From contig JABCZW010000001.1 of NCBI GenBank assembly GCA_013289475.1, positions 62,001 through 126,000 of the forward strand: 64,000 bases of DNA, written 5' to 3'. Under the pieces are notes generated by a model, which worked only from the letters and a program-made list of their open reading frames with translations, did no database searches and was not told the DNA's origin. Shown piece after piece: positions 34,831 to 44,812 of the stretch. Origin of the DNA: Bacteroidota bacterium. Its GTDB lineage: Bacteria; Bacteroidota; Bacteroidia; JABEUT01. Positions within the stretch are counted from its first letter, which is position 1; each line of letters starts with the position of its first letter. A program made the translations under genes and the position numbers.

Positions 34831-37098
34831 TTATGCTTTTACCTGTGCACGGATAATGTTCAATGCACCACCTGCTTTAAACCATTCAATCTGGTTGGCA
34901 TTATAGCTTTGGTTAACCTTAAACTCATCTTTGCTGCCATCGGCATGATTCAATACTATTGTAAGCGGCACCCCCGGTTTAAAGCTGGTGAGTCCGATTA
35001 TATCAATACTGTCATCTTCCTGTACCTTATCGTAGTCGGCTTTGTTGGCAAATGTAAGCGCCAGCATACCCTGTTTCTTTAAATTGGTTTCGTGTATACG
35101 TGCAAACGATTTTACAAGTATAGCGCGTACACCAAGGAAACGAGGCTCCATAGCTGCATGTTCGCGTGAACTGCCTTCGCCATAGTTTTCATCTCCCACT
35201 ACTATTGAGCCAATATGAGCGGCTTTATATGCACGTTGCACCTTAGGCACTGAATCATACTTGCCATCCAGTTCGTTCTTTACATTATCGGTTTTACCAT
35301 TGAAAGAATTGGTAGCGCCAATAAGCATATTGTTCGAAATGTTATCTAAGTGGCCACGGTATTTCAACCATGGGCCCGCCATAGATATATGGTCGGTTGT
35401 ACATTTTCCTTTTGCTTTAATTAAAAGCTTCAGGCCTTTCAGATCAATACCTTCCCATGCTGCAAACGGGTCGAGCAATTGTAAGCGTTGAGAATCGGCC
35501 GCAACTAAAACTTTTACTCCGCTGCCATCTTTAGCAGGTTCCTGGTAGCCACGATCTTTTACTTCAAATCCTTTTGCAGGAAGTTCCTCTCCAACAGGCT
35601 CAGGAAGCTTTATGCTTTCGCCTTTAGCGTTTGTTAAACTGTCAACAAGCGGGTTGAATGTAAGTGTACCTGCAAGTGCAAGCGCAGTAACTATTTCGGG
35701 CGATGCTACAAAAGCATGTGTATTGGCATTACCATCGTTACGTTTTGCAAAGTTGCGGTTGAACGAGGTAATGATCGAATTCTTTTTCTCAGGGTTAGCA
35801 GTATGCCTTGCCCATTGGCCGATACATGGGCCGCAGGCGTTAGCTAATACTACACCGCCAATCTTTTCGAACCATTGCAGGTAACCATCACGGTCAACTG
35901 TATAGCGTACTTGTTCAGAACCCGGTGTAACCGTGTATTCCGATTTTGCTTTTAAGCCATGCTCTGCTGCATATTTAGCCAGCGATGATGCTCTGCCTAT
36001 GTCTTCGTACGATGAGTTGGTACAAGAACCGATCAAACCTACTTCCAGTTCTGCAGGCCAGCCATTATCCTTAACTGCTTGCGCAAATTTAGAAATAGGC
36101 CATGCTAAGTCCGGAGTGTAAGGGCCGTTAACGTGTGGCTCAAGAGTTGAAAGGTCAATTTCAATAACCTCATCAAAATATTTCTTAGGGTCATCATAAG
36201 CTTCTTTATCGCCGCGAAGGTGCTCAGCAACTTTATCTGCTTCAGCAGCAAGGTCAGCCCGGTCGGTACCTTTCAGGTAGTCGCTCATTTTTTTATCGTA
36301 GCAGAAGATAGATGTAGTCGCTCCAATTTCAGCGCCCATATTGCAAATGGTGCCTTTACCGGTACATGAAATAGAATCAGCGCCCGGGCCAAAGTATTCT
36401 ACAATTCTGTCGGTACCACCTTTTACGGTAAGTATTCCGGCAACTTTCAATATCACGTCTTTAGCAGATGTCCATCCGTTCAGTTTGCCTGTAAGCTTTA
36501 CGCCCACCAGTTGAGGGAACTTTAATTCCCATGGTAAGCCTGCCATTACATCGCATGCATCGGCTCCGCCAACGCCAATGGCAATCATTCCCAATCCGCC
36601 TGCATTTGGAGTATGTGAATCGGTACCTATCATCATTCCACCTGGGAAAGCGTAGTTCTCTAATATTACCTGGTGAATGATACCTGCGCCCGGTTTCCAG
36701 AAACCTATGCCATATTTATTGGAAACAGATGCGAGGAAATCATAGACCTCTTTATTCTTATTGATTGCGGTCTCTAAGTCTTTTTTAGCTCCGGCATCGG
36801 CTTGTATAAGATGGTCGCAATGCACGGTAGATGGCACTGCCACTTTAGGCCTGCCTGCCTGCATAAACTGCAACAAAGCCATTTGGGCAGTTGCATCCTG
36901 CATACCAACCCTGTCGGGCTGAAAATCAACATAATCAGCACCGCGTTTATAGCTGGTTGAAGGCAATTTATCGGTAAGGTGGGCATATAATATTTTCTCG
37001 GTCAAGGTCATTGGCCTGCCCAGCATTTTGCGGGCTTCGGCTACTTTGGCAGAAAGGTGGCCGTACACCTTTTTAATCATATCTATATCGAATGTCAT
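34831..37098 (-). CDS. acn: Aconitate hydratase, mitochondrial type
   Basis: 755 residues from the ATG at 37098. It has the [4Fe-4S] ligand motifs [15 protein letters not shown] and [13 protein letters not shown], the substrate-binding [24 protein letters not shown], and the C-terminal swivelling domain with [21 protein letters not shown]. The sequence is of the mitochondrial aconitase type, which Bacteroidota commonly have. It interconverts citrate and isocitrate in the TCA cycle. A TACATTTG -7 box at 37120-37127 lies 21 nt upstream. The frame extends to 37122, but those eight residues overlap the promoter and do not belong to the family. Confidence 0.96.
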   Translation of the reverse strand: MTFDIDMIKKVYGHLSAKVAEARKMLGRPMTLTEKILYAHLTDKLPSTSYKRGADYVDFQPDRVGMQDATAQMALLQFMQAGRPKVAVPSTVHCDHLIQADAGAKKDLETAINKNKEVYDFLASVSNKYGIGFWKPGAGIIHQVILENYAFPGGMMIGTDSHTPNAGGLGMIAIGVGGADACDVMAGLPWELKFPQLVGVKLTGKLNGWTSAKDVILKVAGILTVKGGTDRIVEYFGPGADSISCTGKGTICNMGAEIGATTSIFCYDKKMSDYLKGTDRADLAAEADKVAEHLRGDKEAYDDPKKYFDEVIEIDLSTLEPHVNGPYTPDLAWPISKFAQAVKDNGWPAELEVGLIGSCTNSSYEDIGRASSLAKYAAEHGLKAKSEYTVTPGSEQVRYTVDRDGYLQWFEKIGGVVLANACGPCIGQWARHTANPEKKNSIITSFNRNFAKRNDGNANTHAFVASPEIVTALALAGTLTFNPLVDSLTNAKGESIKLPEPVGEELPAKGFEVKDRGYQEPAKDGSGVKVLVAADSQRLQLLDPFAAWEGIDLKGLKLLIKAKGKCTTDHISMAGPWLKYRGHLDNISNNMLIGATNSFNGKTDNVKNELDGKYDSVPKVQRAYKAAHIGSIVVGDENYGEGSSREHAAMEPRFLGVRAILVKSFARIHETNLKKQGMLALTFANKADYDKVQEDDSIDIIGLTSFKPGVPLTIVLNHADGSKDEFKVNQSYNANQIEWFKAGGALNIIRAQVKA

Positions 37099-37119
37099 AG
37101 CGTAGGTTTTTTGTTGGCA

Positions 37120-37127
37120 CAAATGTA
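37120..37127 (-). promoter_or_regulatory. -7 element of the aconitase gene
   Basis: TACATTTG on the minus strand matches TAnnTTTG and ends 21 nt before the ATG at 37098. A TTG at 37142-37140 is too close (12 nt) for a standard -33 box. Confidence 0.5.
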
Positions 37128-37591
37128 GTTATAAATTGACAATTGAGTGTTGAAAATTGAAAGTGGTTTTGTCGCGAATTTTGTAATCATTTGGAGGGGT
37201 ATTGGGAGGAATGGTTTCTTGTATAATTATCTGGTTTTCAATATTAAAGTGGTGCATGAAGCCTGAAAATAAAAATGTCGTTTTTTGTCGTAAAATGGCG
37301 TAAAAGAACGCCATTTTTGTTCCTTTCCCAATGTTTATAATATGTTTCAGGCTTTTTTGTGTCTTTTGTCCATGTTTTGGGCTTTTTATGCCCCTGGGCG
37401 GTATGTTGAGATTTTTCAAGCATAGACGCAAAGCCGCAAGGTTTTCCATAATGTTTTTGTTTTAGTGGTTAATAGAACAAAGATACCCAATAAGTTTATT
37501 ATATGTAATAAAATAGTTAATTTGTTTTCAACAGCTCAAATTATGTGTTACCCAAACTTTTTCGTACCTTTACCTAAATAAACTAGCCACT
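37128..37591. other. Intergenic region with no supported gene
   Basis: About 460 bp between aconitase and the first SBBP-repeat gene. A minus-strand frame at 37129-37449 (106 codons) has no family, no signal and an unusual composition, so I do not call it. A piece of the form CATAGACGCAAAGCCGCAAG at 37421-37440 resembles the GACGCAAAG-type dispersed intergenic repeats common in this phylum. The right end has a TACCTTTA box (37565-37572) that could serve the downstream gene. Confidence 0.5.
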
Positions 37592-39319
37592 TTGAAAAAG
37601 TATTTACTCATAGGTTTTTTATTTGTTTCGGTTGTTGCTTCGGCACAATCGTGGATGTGGAGTAATGCAGGGATGAATAGTAGTCATGCCTATTGTGATC
37701 CATGGGCAATGTGTGCGGATAATAATGGGAATATATTTGAAACAGGAATTTTTAATGATACAATAAGTTTTGGTAAATATTCAATAAGCACAGTAGGTTC
37801 TACAACAGCATTTTTAGTGAAATACAATCCATCAGGTAAAGTATTGTGGACGGTAGCCCCAACCTTGTATGGTGAAAATTTCTCGAATGGTGTTGCGGCA
37901 GATGCATTTGGGAACTCGTACATTACAGGAAATTATAGAGATACAATACAATTTGGAGCGTATCAGCTGTTTGGCAAAACCTATCCTAATAAAGTAGTAG
38001 AAGCAGGGAGTACATTCCTTGTGAAATATGATTCAACCGGTAATGTTATTTGGGCCTTAAGTTCAGAGCAACCTTCTGTAGGTAGCTTTTCTATGAGTGA
38101 AGCTATTACTGTTGACCTTGCAAATAATATATACATTACTGGTTTCTATTCAGACACAATAAGTTTTGGAGGCAGCCAATTGAAAGTTAGTGATCCTCTT
38201 AATGCCGGAATGTTTCTTGCTAAATACTCGCCAATAGGTTCTTTAATCTGGGTCAAAGGCGGTGAGCTAACTTGTAGCGCCTATAAAATGTCTGAATTTC
38301 AGCAGCCAAGCCTTTGCGTAGATAAGGAGAATAATATTTATTTTTCCGGAGGTTTCAAGGACACGTTATATTTTGGAGGGAGTTTACTTAATAATGGTGG
38401 AGTAACCGGGAATTTTTTTTTAATGAAGCTCGACTCAAGTGGTACAATACATTGGGAAACAACAGGTATAGGAAGCAGTAAGATTTTCTTTTGGGAAGAT
38501 CCTGCGGGGAAGATACCTTGTGCCGTTGATGCTTATAATGATGTTTACATTGGTGGAGCATTTTACGATTCAATACAAATTGGTAATACTATATTAACCA
38601 CCAATTCAGAAAAGGGCATTTTTCTTGCAAAATATGATTCGTCAGGCAAAGTATTATGGGCAGAAGGAAGTACTGGGGCGGCAAGTAATATTTATGCAGC
38701 ATATGGATTAAGTGCTGACAAATGGGGTGACCTTTATTTCTGTGGTGATTTTGAAAATACCTTCATGACTTTTGGCGGTGTTACACTAAATACATCAAAT
38801 ACTGCTCCGTCATTTCTATTTAAAATAGATTCTTCGGGCAAAGTAATATGCAGTGCTCAAATTAATAATTATAATGATGATAACAATGCAATTGTAGCTG
38901 ACCCGCTGGGAATAAATGTTTATTTCTCTGGCGATATAGATGCACAGGATGTCCCAAAGTGTGTCTTTGGCAACGATACGCTAATTGGGTTAAATGAATA
39001 TTCTTTTATGGCTAAATGGACTTGCGGTGGTATAGAAGGAATAAATAATATTCCGGAACCAAATCAAACTACAATTCTTTTTCCCAATCCCAATAAGGGC
39101 GTATTTACAATAAAGTCGTCAGTTGATAATCGTCAGTCGTTAGTGGAGGTTTACAATATGTTGGGAGAGAAGGTATATACAGCCTCCCTAAATCCCTCCA
39201 ACGGAGGGACTTTAAATTCAATCGATATAAGTAACCAACCTGCTGGTATTTATTTATACAGGGTTAGTTCAGAAGAAGGTCAACTTATTTCGAGTGGGAA
39301 ATTTGTGATTGAGAAATAA
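37592..39319 (+). CDS. Secreted SBBP-repeat protein with T9SS type A sorting domain
   Basis: 575 residues starting at a TTG. Signal peptide LKKYLLIGFLFVSVVASAQ, then six SBBP-type beta-propeller repeats, each with F(L)xK(Y)DxxGxxxW (FLVKYNPSGKVLW, FLVKYDSTGNVIW and so on) paired with a D.(Y.T)G.F...I.FG strand. The sixth ends in Cys instead of Trp. After a short linker comes a type A T9SS C-terminal domain (FPNPNKGVFTIKSS ... LISSGKFVIEK). It should be exported by T9SS and attached to the cell surface. Binding partner unknown. The next gene begins 1 bp after its stop and is a tandem paralog. Confidence 0.87.
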   Translation: MKKYLLIGFLFVSVVASAQSWMWSNAGMNSSHAYCDPWAMCADNNGNIFETGIFNDTISFGKYSISTVGSTTAFLVKYNPSGKVLWTVAPTLYGENFSNGVAADAFGNSYITGNYRDTIQFGAYQLFGKTYPNKVVEAGSTFLVKYDSTGNVIWALSSEQPSVGSFSMSEAITVDLANNIYITGFYSDTISFGGSQLKVSDPLNAGMFLAKYSPIGSLIWVKGGELTCSAYKMSEFQQPSLCVDKENNIYFSGGFKDTLYFGGSLLNNGGVTGNFFLMKLDSSGTIHWETTGIGSSKIFFWEDPAGKIPCAVDAYNDVYIGGAFYDSIQIGNTILTTNSEKGIFLAKYDSSGKVLWAEGSTGAASNIYAAYGLSADKWGDLYFCGDFENTFMTFGGVTLNTSNTAPSFLFKIDSSGKVICSAQINNYNDDNNAIVADPLGINVYFSGDIDAQDVPKCVFGNDTLIGLNEYSFMAKWTCGGIEGINNIPEPNQTTILFPNPNKGVFTIKSSVDNRQSLVEVYNMLGEKVYTASLNPSNGGTLNSIDISNQPAGIYLYRVSSEEGQLISSGKFVIEK

Positions 39320-39320
39320 A

Positions 39321-41654
39321 ATGAAAAAATATTTACTCATAGGTTTTTTATTTGTTTCGGTAATTACTTCGGCACAATCGTGGTTATGGGGAGAACAGGG
39401 TAATGGCGGAGCAGGTGGTAATTATGACGAAGGAACTTCAATAACAAGAGATAAGTTTGGCTATGTATATGAAACCGGCGCATTCACAGGAACTATTTAT
39501 TTTGGTTCAAACGTATTAGTTGCAAATAGTGCAACGTGTTTTTTTCTGGTAAAGTATGATACAAGTGGTAATGTAATTTGGGCAACACAATCAATAAATA
39601 GTGGCATAACTGTTGCCAGCGGATCTTCAGTTGCAACTGATTCAGCAGGATGTGTTTATTTAGTTGGCAACTTTAGTAAAGCGCTAACTATTGGCTCATT
39701 TAATTTAAATAATAACAATAATAACTTTAGTGTTTTTCTGGTAAAGTATGATAAAAATGGCAATGTTATATGGGCAAGGCAATCTGTTAGTAACGGCAAT
39801 TCTGATGGCGCAGGAATGTCGGTTGCATGTGATGTATTTGGTAAAGTATATATAGCAGGGTACTACCAGGGTGGTATTAAATTTGGTGCAAATTCTATTA
39901 CTTGTGGTTATCAGAGTGCTTTTTTAGCAAAGTACGATTCAAGCGGCAATGTTATTTGGGTACAGCAGCCGAATAATTATGCTAATTATAGCGGAGCGTC
40001 TGCTGTTTGTGTTGACCCGCTTGGCAATGTCTTTATTACAGGAACCTTAAGTATGAAAATTAGTTTTGGCTTAAATATATTGAATAGCACCGGGTTGGAT
40101 GCCTTTATTGCAAAATATGATTCAGGTGGCAATGTTTTATGGGCGCAGCAATCGGTAAATGGAGGTGCCCAGGGAAATGCTATTGCTGCCGATGGTGCCG
40201 GAAATGTTTACGCTACCGGTAGTTTTAGCAAAGGGAATGCCATATTTGGTTCATATACTTTAAATTATACCTCAGGAAATAATTTTATTTTTTTTGTGAA
40301 ATATGATGCAATAGGTAATGTACTATGGGCTACTACTGGCACGCATACCGATAATAATAGCTGGGGTGGATGGGCGGTGGCGACAGATGAATTCAGGAAT
40401 GTTTACCTGTGTGCAGGTAGTCCGGTTAGTGTAAGGGGACTGCATAGTATTGCATTTGGCTCGGTACCATTATCGGTAAGCAATGGTTTTGATCCCGTTT
40501 TTATAATGAAATTTGATTCTTTAGGGAATGCAATTTGCGGTTCTATGATAGCCAGTGGAGGAGATGATAATGTTGGATTGGCTGTAGACCCAACAGGCAG
40601 GTATGTATACGTGGGTTCAGATATTTTTGAAACCCGTGTGGCTTTAGGAAATGATACAGTAGGCACAACAGGTGCTGCCGAATGGCCATTTGTGGCACGA
40701 TGGCAGGAATGTTGCGGTATAAAATTAAATCTGTCTACATCAGATACAGCAATTTGTTCGGGAAGCAGTTTAAAGCTTGCAGCAAGTGGAGGGTTAAATT
40801 ATTTGTGGAGTACCGGTGCCACTTCAGCAGGAATTAGTGTAAGCCCAGGCAGTGATACCATATATAGTGTTAAAGCCGGCAATTATGTATGTACAATTGA
40901 TACTGCTATAAATGTTGTTGTCAATCCCTTGCCTGTTCCATCGGTTAATGGTACGCAAAGTATATGCCTTGGTAAATCGGCGGTATTAAATGCCGGTGGC
41001 GGAACAGGGTATACATGGATGCCTATTGCAGGACTGAGTTCCAGCAATATTGCAAACCCTGTTGCTAGCCCCTTGGTTACAACTACATATACTGTTACAA
41101 TTTACAATGGTATTTGCAGCATTAAGGATAGTGAAGTAGTAATTGTAAATGCAATTCCGGTAATTAGTGTTTGTTGCGATTCTACAATTAATCTCGGACA
41201 AAATGTGCAGCTTAATTCCTCCGGTGGCGTTTCATACTTATGGAGTCCTTCAACCGGGCTTAGCTGTTATACCTGCCCTGATCCTATTGCTTCACCTTTG
41301 CAAACAACTACCTATTCTCTTATTGTAACAAGCGATAGTGGCTGTTCATCAAATTTAAACCTGACCATCGATATTATATGTGGTAGTATATTTATTCCTG
41401 ATGCCTTTTCACCAAATGATGATGGTCAAAATGATATTTTGTATGTGAGAGGTGACTGCATTAAAACAATGCTTTTTGTGATATTTGACCGTTGGGGGAA
41501 TAAAGTGTTTGAAAGTACCAGTTTAAATTATGGATGGGATGGAACATATAAAGGGCAGCCGATGAATATAGGTGATTATGTATATTATTTAAATGCTACT
41601 CTATACAATGGGTCTGCTTATACTAAGAAAGGTAGTGTGGCTTTAGTGAGGTGA
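39321..41654 (+). CDS. Secreted SBBP-repeat protein with T9SS type B (gliding motility-associated) sorting domain
   Basis: 777 residues from the ATG at 39321. The signal peptide (MKKYLLIGFLFVSVITSAQ) and the six-repeat propeller match the upstream gene, and the first 67 bases of both genes agree at 61 positions. After the propeller (ending FVARWQECCG) the proteins part: here come Ig-like/PKD-like segments with repeated ICxGxSxxLxAxGGxxYxWxP motifs, then a type B C-terminal domain of the CHU_C/gliding motility-associated kind (IFIPDAFSPNDDGQNDIL, FVIFDRWGNKVFES, WDGTYKGQPMNIGDYVYYL). Exported by T9SS. The remains of a type A sorting signal lie just after its stop. Confidence 0.87.
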   Translation: MKKYLLIGFLFVSVITSAQSWLWGEQGNGGAGGNYDEGTSITRDKFGYVYETGAFTGTIYFGSNVLVANSATCFFLVKYDTSGNVIWATQSINSGITVASGSSVATDSAGCVYLVGNFSKALTIGSFNLNNNNNNFSVFLVKYDKNGNVIWARQSVSNGNSDGAGMSVACDVFGKVYIAGYYQGGIKFGANSITCGYQSAFLAKYDSSGNVIWVQQPNNYANYSGASAVCVDPLGNVFITGTLSMKISFGLNILNSTGLDAFIAKYDSGGNVLWAQQSVNGGAQGNAIAADGAGNVYATGSFSKGNAIFGSYTLNYTSGNNFIFFVKYDAIGNVLWATTGTHTDNNSWGGWAVATDEFRNVYLCAGSPVSVRGLHSIAFGSVPLSVSNGFDPVFIMKFDSLGNAICGSMIASGGDDNVGLAVDPTGRYVYVGSDIFETRVALGNDTVGTTGAAEWPFVARWQECCGIKLNLSTSDTAICSGSSLKLAASGGLNYLWSTGATSAGISVSPGSDTIYSVKAGNYVCTIDTAINVVVNPLPVPSVNGTQSICLGKSAVLNAGGGTGYTWMPIAGLSSSNIANPVASPLVTTTYTVTIYNGICSIKDSEVVIVNAIPVISVCCDSTINLGQNVQLNSSGGVSYLWSPSTGLSCYTCPDPIASPLQTTTYSLIVTSDSGCSSNLNLTIDIICGSIFIPDAFSPNDDGQNDILYVRGDCIKTMLFVIFDRWGNKVFESTSLNYGWDGTYKGQPMNIGDYVYYLNATLYNGSAYTKKGSVALVR

Positions 41655-41655
41655 A

Positions 41656-41709
41656 ATGTTTCTGCCAAGTGAACTTATTTCGAGCGGAAAGTTTATAATT
41701 GAGAAATAA
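41656..41709 (+). pseudogene. Remnant of a T9SS type A sorting-domain 3' end
   Basis: Bases 41668-41709 read SELISSGKFIIEK-stop, almost the same as the last residues of the 37592-39319 product (QLISSGKFVIEK-stop), and the DNA is likewise close (cttatttcgag..gaaa.tt..gattgagaaataa). It follows the stop of the type B gene by 13 bp. Too short to be a gene; it is best read as a leftover of the type A tail that the second gene once had. Confidence 0.65.
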
Positions 41710-41724
41710 TACTTCGAGTTATAA

Positions 41725-42123
41725 CTAAATCGCTTCTCTTTTGTATATGTTAGTAAAGTTTTCTGCAAATGCGGGATGCATTATTTTTAATTCCCAATCT
41801 TTAGGAATAGATGGGAAGCGAGATTTTGTTTTAAAAATAAATTGATACCATCCCGGTAAGTCTTCACTGATAGTAATTTGCCTGTCTCCAAAAACAATAG
41901 CCATATCTATACGGTCTATAGTCATTTGGTCTATCTTGTACGCATTCAATTCTGTAATGTCATTCCATTTTATTGTTTTGCTCTTCCCTTCATAAGTTAT
42001 AGTAAATCCATCGGCATCATATTGAAATACACCTATGTCATTATATTTTTCTTCAAAGCTTCGTTTTGAAGGAGTATGTTTTTTACCCGAAAATTTCTGT
42101 ATTATATTTTTAAATAAACTCAT
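41725..42123 (-). CDS. Small cytoplasmic protein, unknown function
   Basis: 132 residues with no signal peptide. An N-terminal basic helix (FKNIIQKFSGKKH) precedes a small beta-rich domain (FQYDADGFTITYEGKSKTIKWNDITELNAYKIDQM, then MAIVFGDRQITISEDLPGWYQFI). The pattern of strand, KxIKWxDI, strand and a closing helix is like bacterial PH-type domains, which is a guess. The -7 box TACCTTTG (42129-42136) ends 5 nt before the ATG, so this too may be leaderless. It is downstream of the large receptor gene on the same strand. Confidence 0.7.
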   Translation of the reverse strand: MSLFKNIIQKFSGKKHTPSKRSFEEKYNDIGVFQYDADGFTITYEGKSKTIKWNDITELNAYKIDQMTIDRIDMAIVFGDRQITISEDLPGWYQFIFKTKSRFPSIPKDWELKIMHPAFAENFTNIYKREAI

Positions 42124-42128
42124 CCTAA

Positions 42129-42136
42129 CAAAGGTA
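42129..42136 (-). promoter_or_regulatory. -7 element ending 5 nt before the start at 42123
   Basis: TACCTTTG on the minus strand matches TAnnTTTG. Five bases lie between it and the ATG. No -33 box is evident. Confidence 0.45.
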
Positions 42137-42166
42137 AAGACAAATTTGAAACGAAGCTATGCTGCC

Positions 42167-44665
42167 TCAATTCCCTCCTTGAGGGTCCGAATTCGAATTA
42201 TCAGGTTGTTTATCCTCTTTAAATTCCAGTTTGCCAAACTTATAAGTAAAGTTAAAACCAAAACTTTGGTATGGCACCTGGCGGGTAGATATTATGGTAA
42301 AGTTACTGCCTGTAAGGTTGGTTGTTTGGTTAATGTACCTGCTAAAGGCATTGGTTGCAGTAATGGCTATGCTGCCTTTTTTGTGGAATAATTGTTTGCG
42401 TATGGCAAGATTGTAGGTAGTAAATGAAGGTACTGTGCCTTGGGCATTGATGCGTGGTGAATTAAAATTGCCAAAACCTTCAATGGTAAATGAGTTGGTA
42501 ATGTCGTACGTAACATTCATATTTATGCGGTAGTTAAACCCACTAATGTTTCCGCCGCTGCTTAAACCGGTAACTATGTACCGTTGGAAGCCTGAGAGGT
42601 TACCGCGTATATTAAGTTTTTTGGTTACCGGCACCGAACCATAAATATTGAGTCCGTAATTATCTTCGTGCCCTATATTATCAATGGTACGGACCGATAC
42701 ATTGGTATATGTTGAATCGCCAATTTTATAAGTAGGGTAATAGTTGGTGTAAGATTGTATATCGTCTATGTTTCCGCGGTAAAAAAGTGTTATAAAAATA
42801 TTGCCGCCTTTTTCGTAGGTTTTGCTGTAACTGAATTCAATTTTATTACCTATTTCTGGTTGCAGGTAAGGATTGCCCGTGCTTAAGTTTTGCGGATCGC
42901 TGGCATTAATAAACGGATTCAGATCTCCGTCATCGGGGCGTTGTATACGGTGCGTGTATGCCAGTTTTATAGTTTGGCTGTTTTTAAGTTTATGTGCAAT
43001 GGTAATAGATGGAACAGGGGTATTGTAAGAAGGTATATTAACATTTCCGGCGGCCGAAAAATAAGCGTTTGTCATAGTATATTCATCGCGGTAACCGATT
43101 TTAACATCAAGCCACCTGAACATTCTAAAGCTGCATGAAGCGTAAGCTGCATAAACACTGTTTTGGTAGTTAAGTGAGTTCGATTGGGTAGTGCTGTAAT
43201 CATAGTTTCCTGTTTCGGTATTTAACAAGTAAACATCTGAACTGCTGTTTACACTATAGAACTCGGCTTTTGCGCCTGCTTCAAAAGAAAGGCTGTCATT
43301 TACCGGGTGGGTATAATCAATACCAATGTTTGTCCCTTTTGTATTATCGGGGTTGTTTCCGTATGAGCCGCTGGTATTGAGTTGGGTATTCAGATTTTCA
43401 AGCGATTGATTGTAATATGAATAATCGTTTCCTGAGCTTGCACTGTATGAAATGTCCAGCTCCTGGCCTTCCTTTTTAAATTCTTTTTTATAATCGAAGC
43501 TATAATCAAGCGCATGCGAATGGTAAAAGTTTCCGGTATTTAACAGGTTGGTGGAATCAGAAAGCCTATTGCTATAAATATCCTGCAATATGCTTTCGCG
43601 GTTACTTGTACCATTACTGTTCACCCCGTAATAAAAATAACCAATTGAGCCCGAAATGGTATTCTTAGGGGCTATTTCCCAATCGAACCCGGCACCGGTT
43701 TGGTAGCCAAGCCTGGTAAAGCTATTTGAGCCACTTTGCAATAAGGTAGAAGTTGTTGAGCCTGTATCTTGCCCGGTACGGTTTGAATTGGTTAGTGTGG
43801 TAGATAGTAATTGTGTGTTTCCGCTAAAATAAGCATGCGCGCCAAAAACACCCTTGCGTGCGTTCAGGTTAAACGAGCCATTCTCGAGCCGTGTGCCACC
43901 AGTTAATGTTACACTTCCGTTAATGCCCTGGGCCGTGCTCTTTTTCATTATAATATTAATAATGCCGCCTGTGCCTTCGGCATCGTATTTTGCACCGGGG
44001 CTGGTAATTACTTCAATACTTTGTATCTGGCTGGCGGGTATAGCCTGCAATACATCGGCAATGTTATTACCAAATATGGTCGATGGCTTGCCGTTAATCA
44101 GGAACCTGATGTTGGAGTTTCCCTGCAATTGTACATTGCCATCTATATCTACGTCTACTTGTGGTATTTTCTTTAACACATCGCTTGCCACGCCTGTTTG
44201 TGAAGTAACATCATTCTCCACATTATAAACCATTTTGTCTATCTTGTTTTCAATAATACTTTTATGGGCACTGATTTCAGCAGTTTTAAGCGATGCCGAT
44301 GTGCTGTGCAACTTTATGTCTCCCACCGAAATGCTTGATTTTGCTTTGCCAATAACAATATTATTTTTTGTATAGGTTTGATAACCTACAAAATATACCA
44401 TTAACTTGTAGGTGCCATCGGGTATGCCGGTTAGTTTAAAAAAACCTTTGTCATCGGTGGTGGCGCCGTTAATTTCCTTGTTGTCGGTTTGCGATGCTAT
44501 GCTCACCGAAGCATATTCTACCGCTTGCCCCGTAGCCGAATCAATTATTCTGCCATCTATTTTTCCGCTTCCGGTAACCGGTGCTTGTTGCGCATTTACT
44601 AAAGAAGTAAACATAAATAACATTATTGCTAAACCGGAAAATATAAATCGCCTCACCCCAATCAT
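42167..44665 (-). CDS. Outer-membrane beta-barrel receptor with carboxypeptidase-regulatory and TonB plug domains
   Basis: 832 residues from the ATG at 44665 (frame open to 44692). Signal peptide to about VNAQ, then a carboxypeptidase-regulatory-like domain (KIDGRIIDSATGQAVEYASVSI ... FKLTGIPDGTYKLMVYFVGYQ), a TonB plug-like domain (SDVLKKIPQVDVDIDGNVQLQGNSNIRFLINGKPS, SIEVITSPGAKYDAEGTGGIINIIMKK), and a beta-barrel of the outer-membrane protein beta-barrel family 3 type ending FGFNFTYKFGK with a short polar tail. It likely imports or binds a small ligand or siderophore-like substrate, but no SusD partner is next to it, so it is not a classical polysaccharide-utilisation pair. Its upstream region contains the large palindrome. 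Confidence 0.88.
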   Translation of the reverse strand: MIGVRRFIFSGLAIMLFMFTSLVNAQQAPVTGSGKIDGRIIDSATGQAVEYASVSIASQTDNKEINGATTDDKGFFKLTGIPDGTYKLMVYFVGYQTYTKNNIVIGKAKSSISVGDIKLHSTSASLKTAEISAHKSIIENKIDKMVYNVENDVTSQTGVASDVLKKIPQVDVDIDGNVQLQGNSNIRFLINGKPSTIFGNNIADVLQAIPASQIQSIEVITSPGAKYDAEGTGGIINIIMKKSTAQGINGSVTLTGGTRLENGSFNLNARKGVFGAHAYFSGNTQLLSTTLTNSNRTGQDTGSTTSTLLQSGSNSFTRLGYQTGAGFDWEIAPKNTISGSIGYFYYGVNSNGTSNRESILQDIYSNRLSDSTNLLNTGNFYHSHALDYSFDYKKEFKKEGQELDISYSASSGNDYSYYNQSLENLNTQLNTSGSYGNNPDNTKGTNIGIDYTHPVNDSLSFEAGAKAEFYSVNSSSDVYLLNTETGNYDYSTTQSNSLNYQNSVYAAYASCSFRMFRWLDVKIGYRDEYTMTNAYFSAAGNVNIPSYNTPVPSITIAHKLKNSQTIKLAYTHRIQRPDDGDLNPFINASDPQNLSTGNPYLQPEIGNKIEFSYSKTYEKGGNIFITLFYRGNIDDIQSYTNYYPTYKIGDSTYTNVSVRTIDNIGHEDNYGLNIYGSVPVTKKLNIRGNLSGFQRYIVTGLSSGGNISGFNYRINMNVTYDITNSFTIEGFGNFNSPRINAQGTVPSFTTYNLAIRKQLFHKKGSIAITATNAFSRYINQTTNLTGSNFTIISTRQVPYQSFGFNFTYKFGKLEFKEDKQPDNSNSDPQGGN

Positions 44666-44812
44666 TTTATATAAGTGGTAATAATATTGCAAAATTCTGT
44701 ATAAACTCTGTAGTACACAAGGGGATTTTTCAGATGCTGAAATTACGGATTCTCAATCTTCTGGTTACTATGTGGTTTGTTAAAAAAGTATAAAATAGAA
44801 CACAGTGTCTTG

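Noticed and set aside
37129-37449. Minus-strand open frame of 106 codons between aconitase and the SBBP-repeat gene
   Set aside because: No family, no signal, no promoter or good start. Its first codons are a dispersed repeat (GACGCAAAG type) and its end runs into the aconitase promoter. Treated as intergenic.
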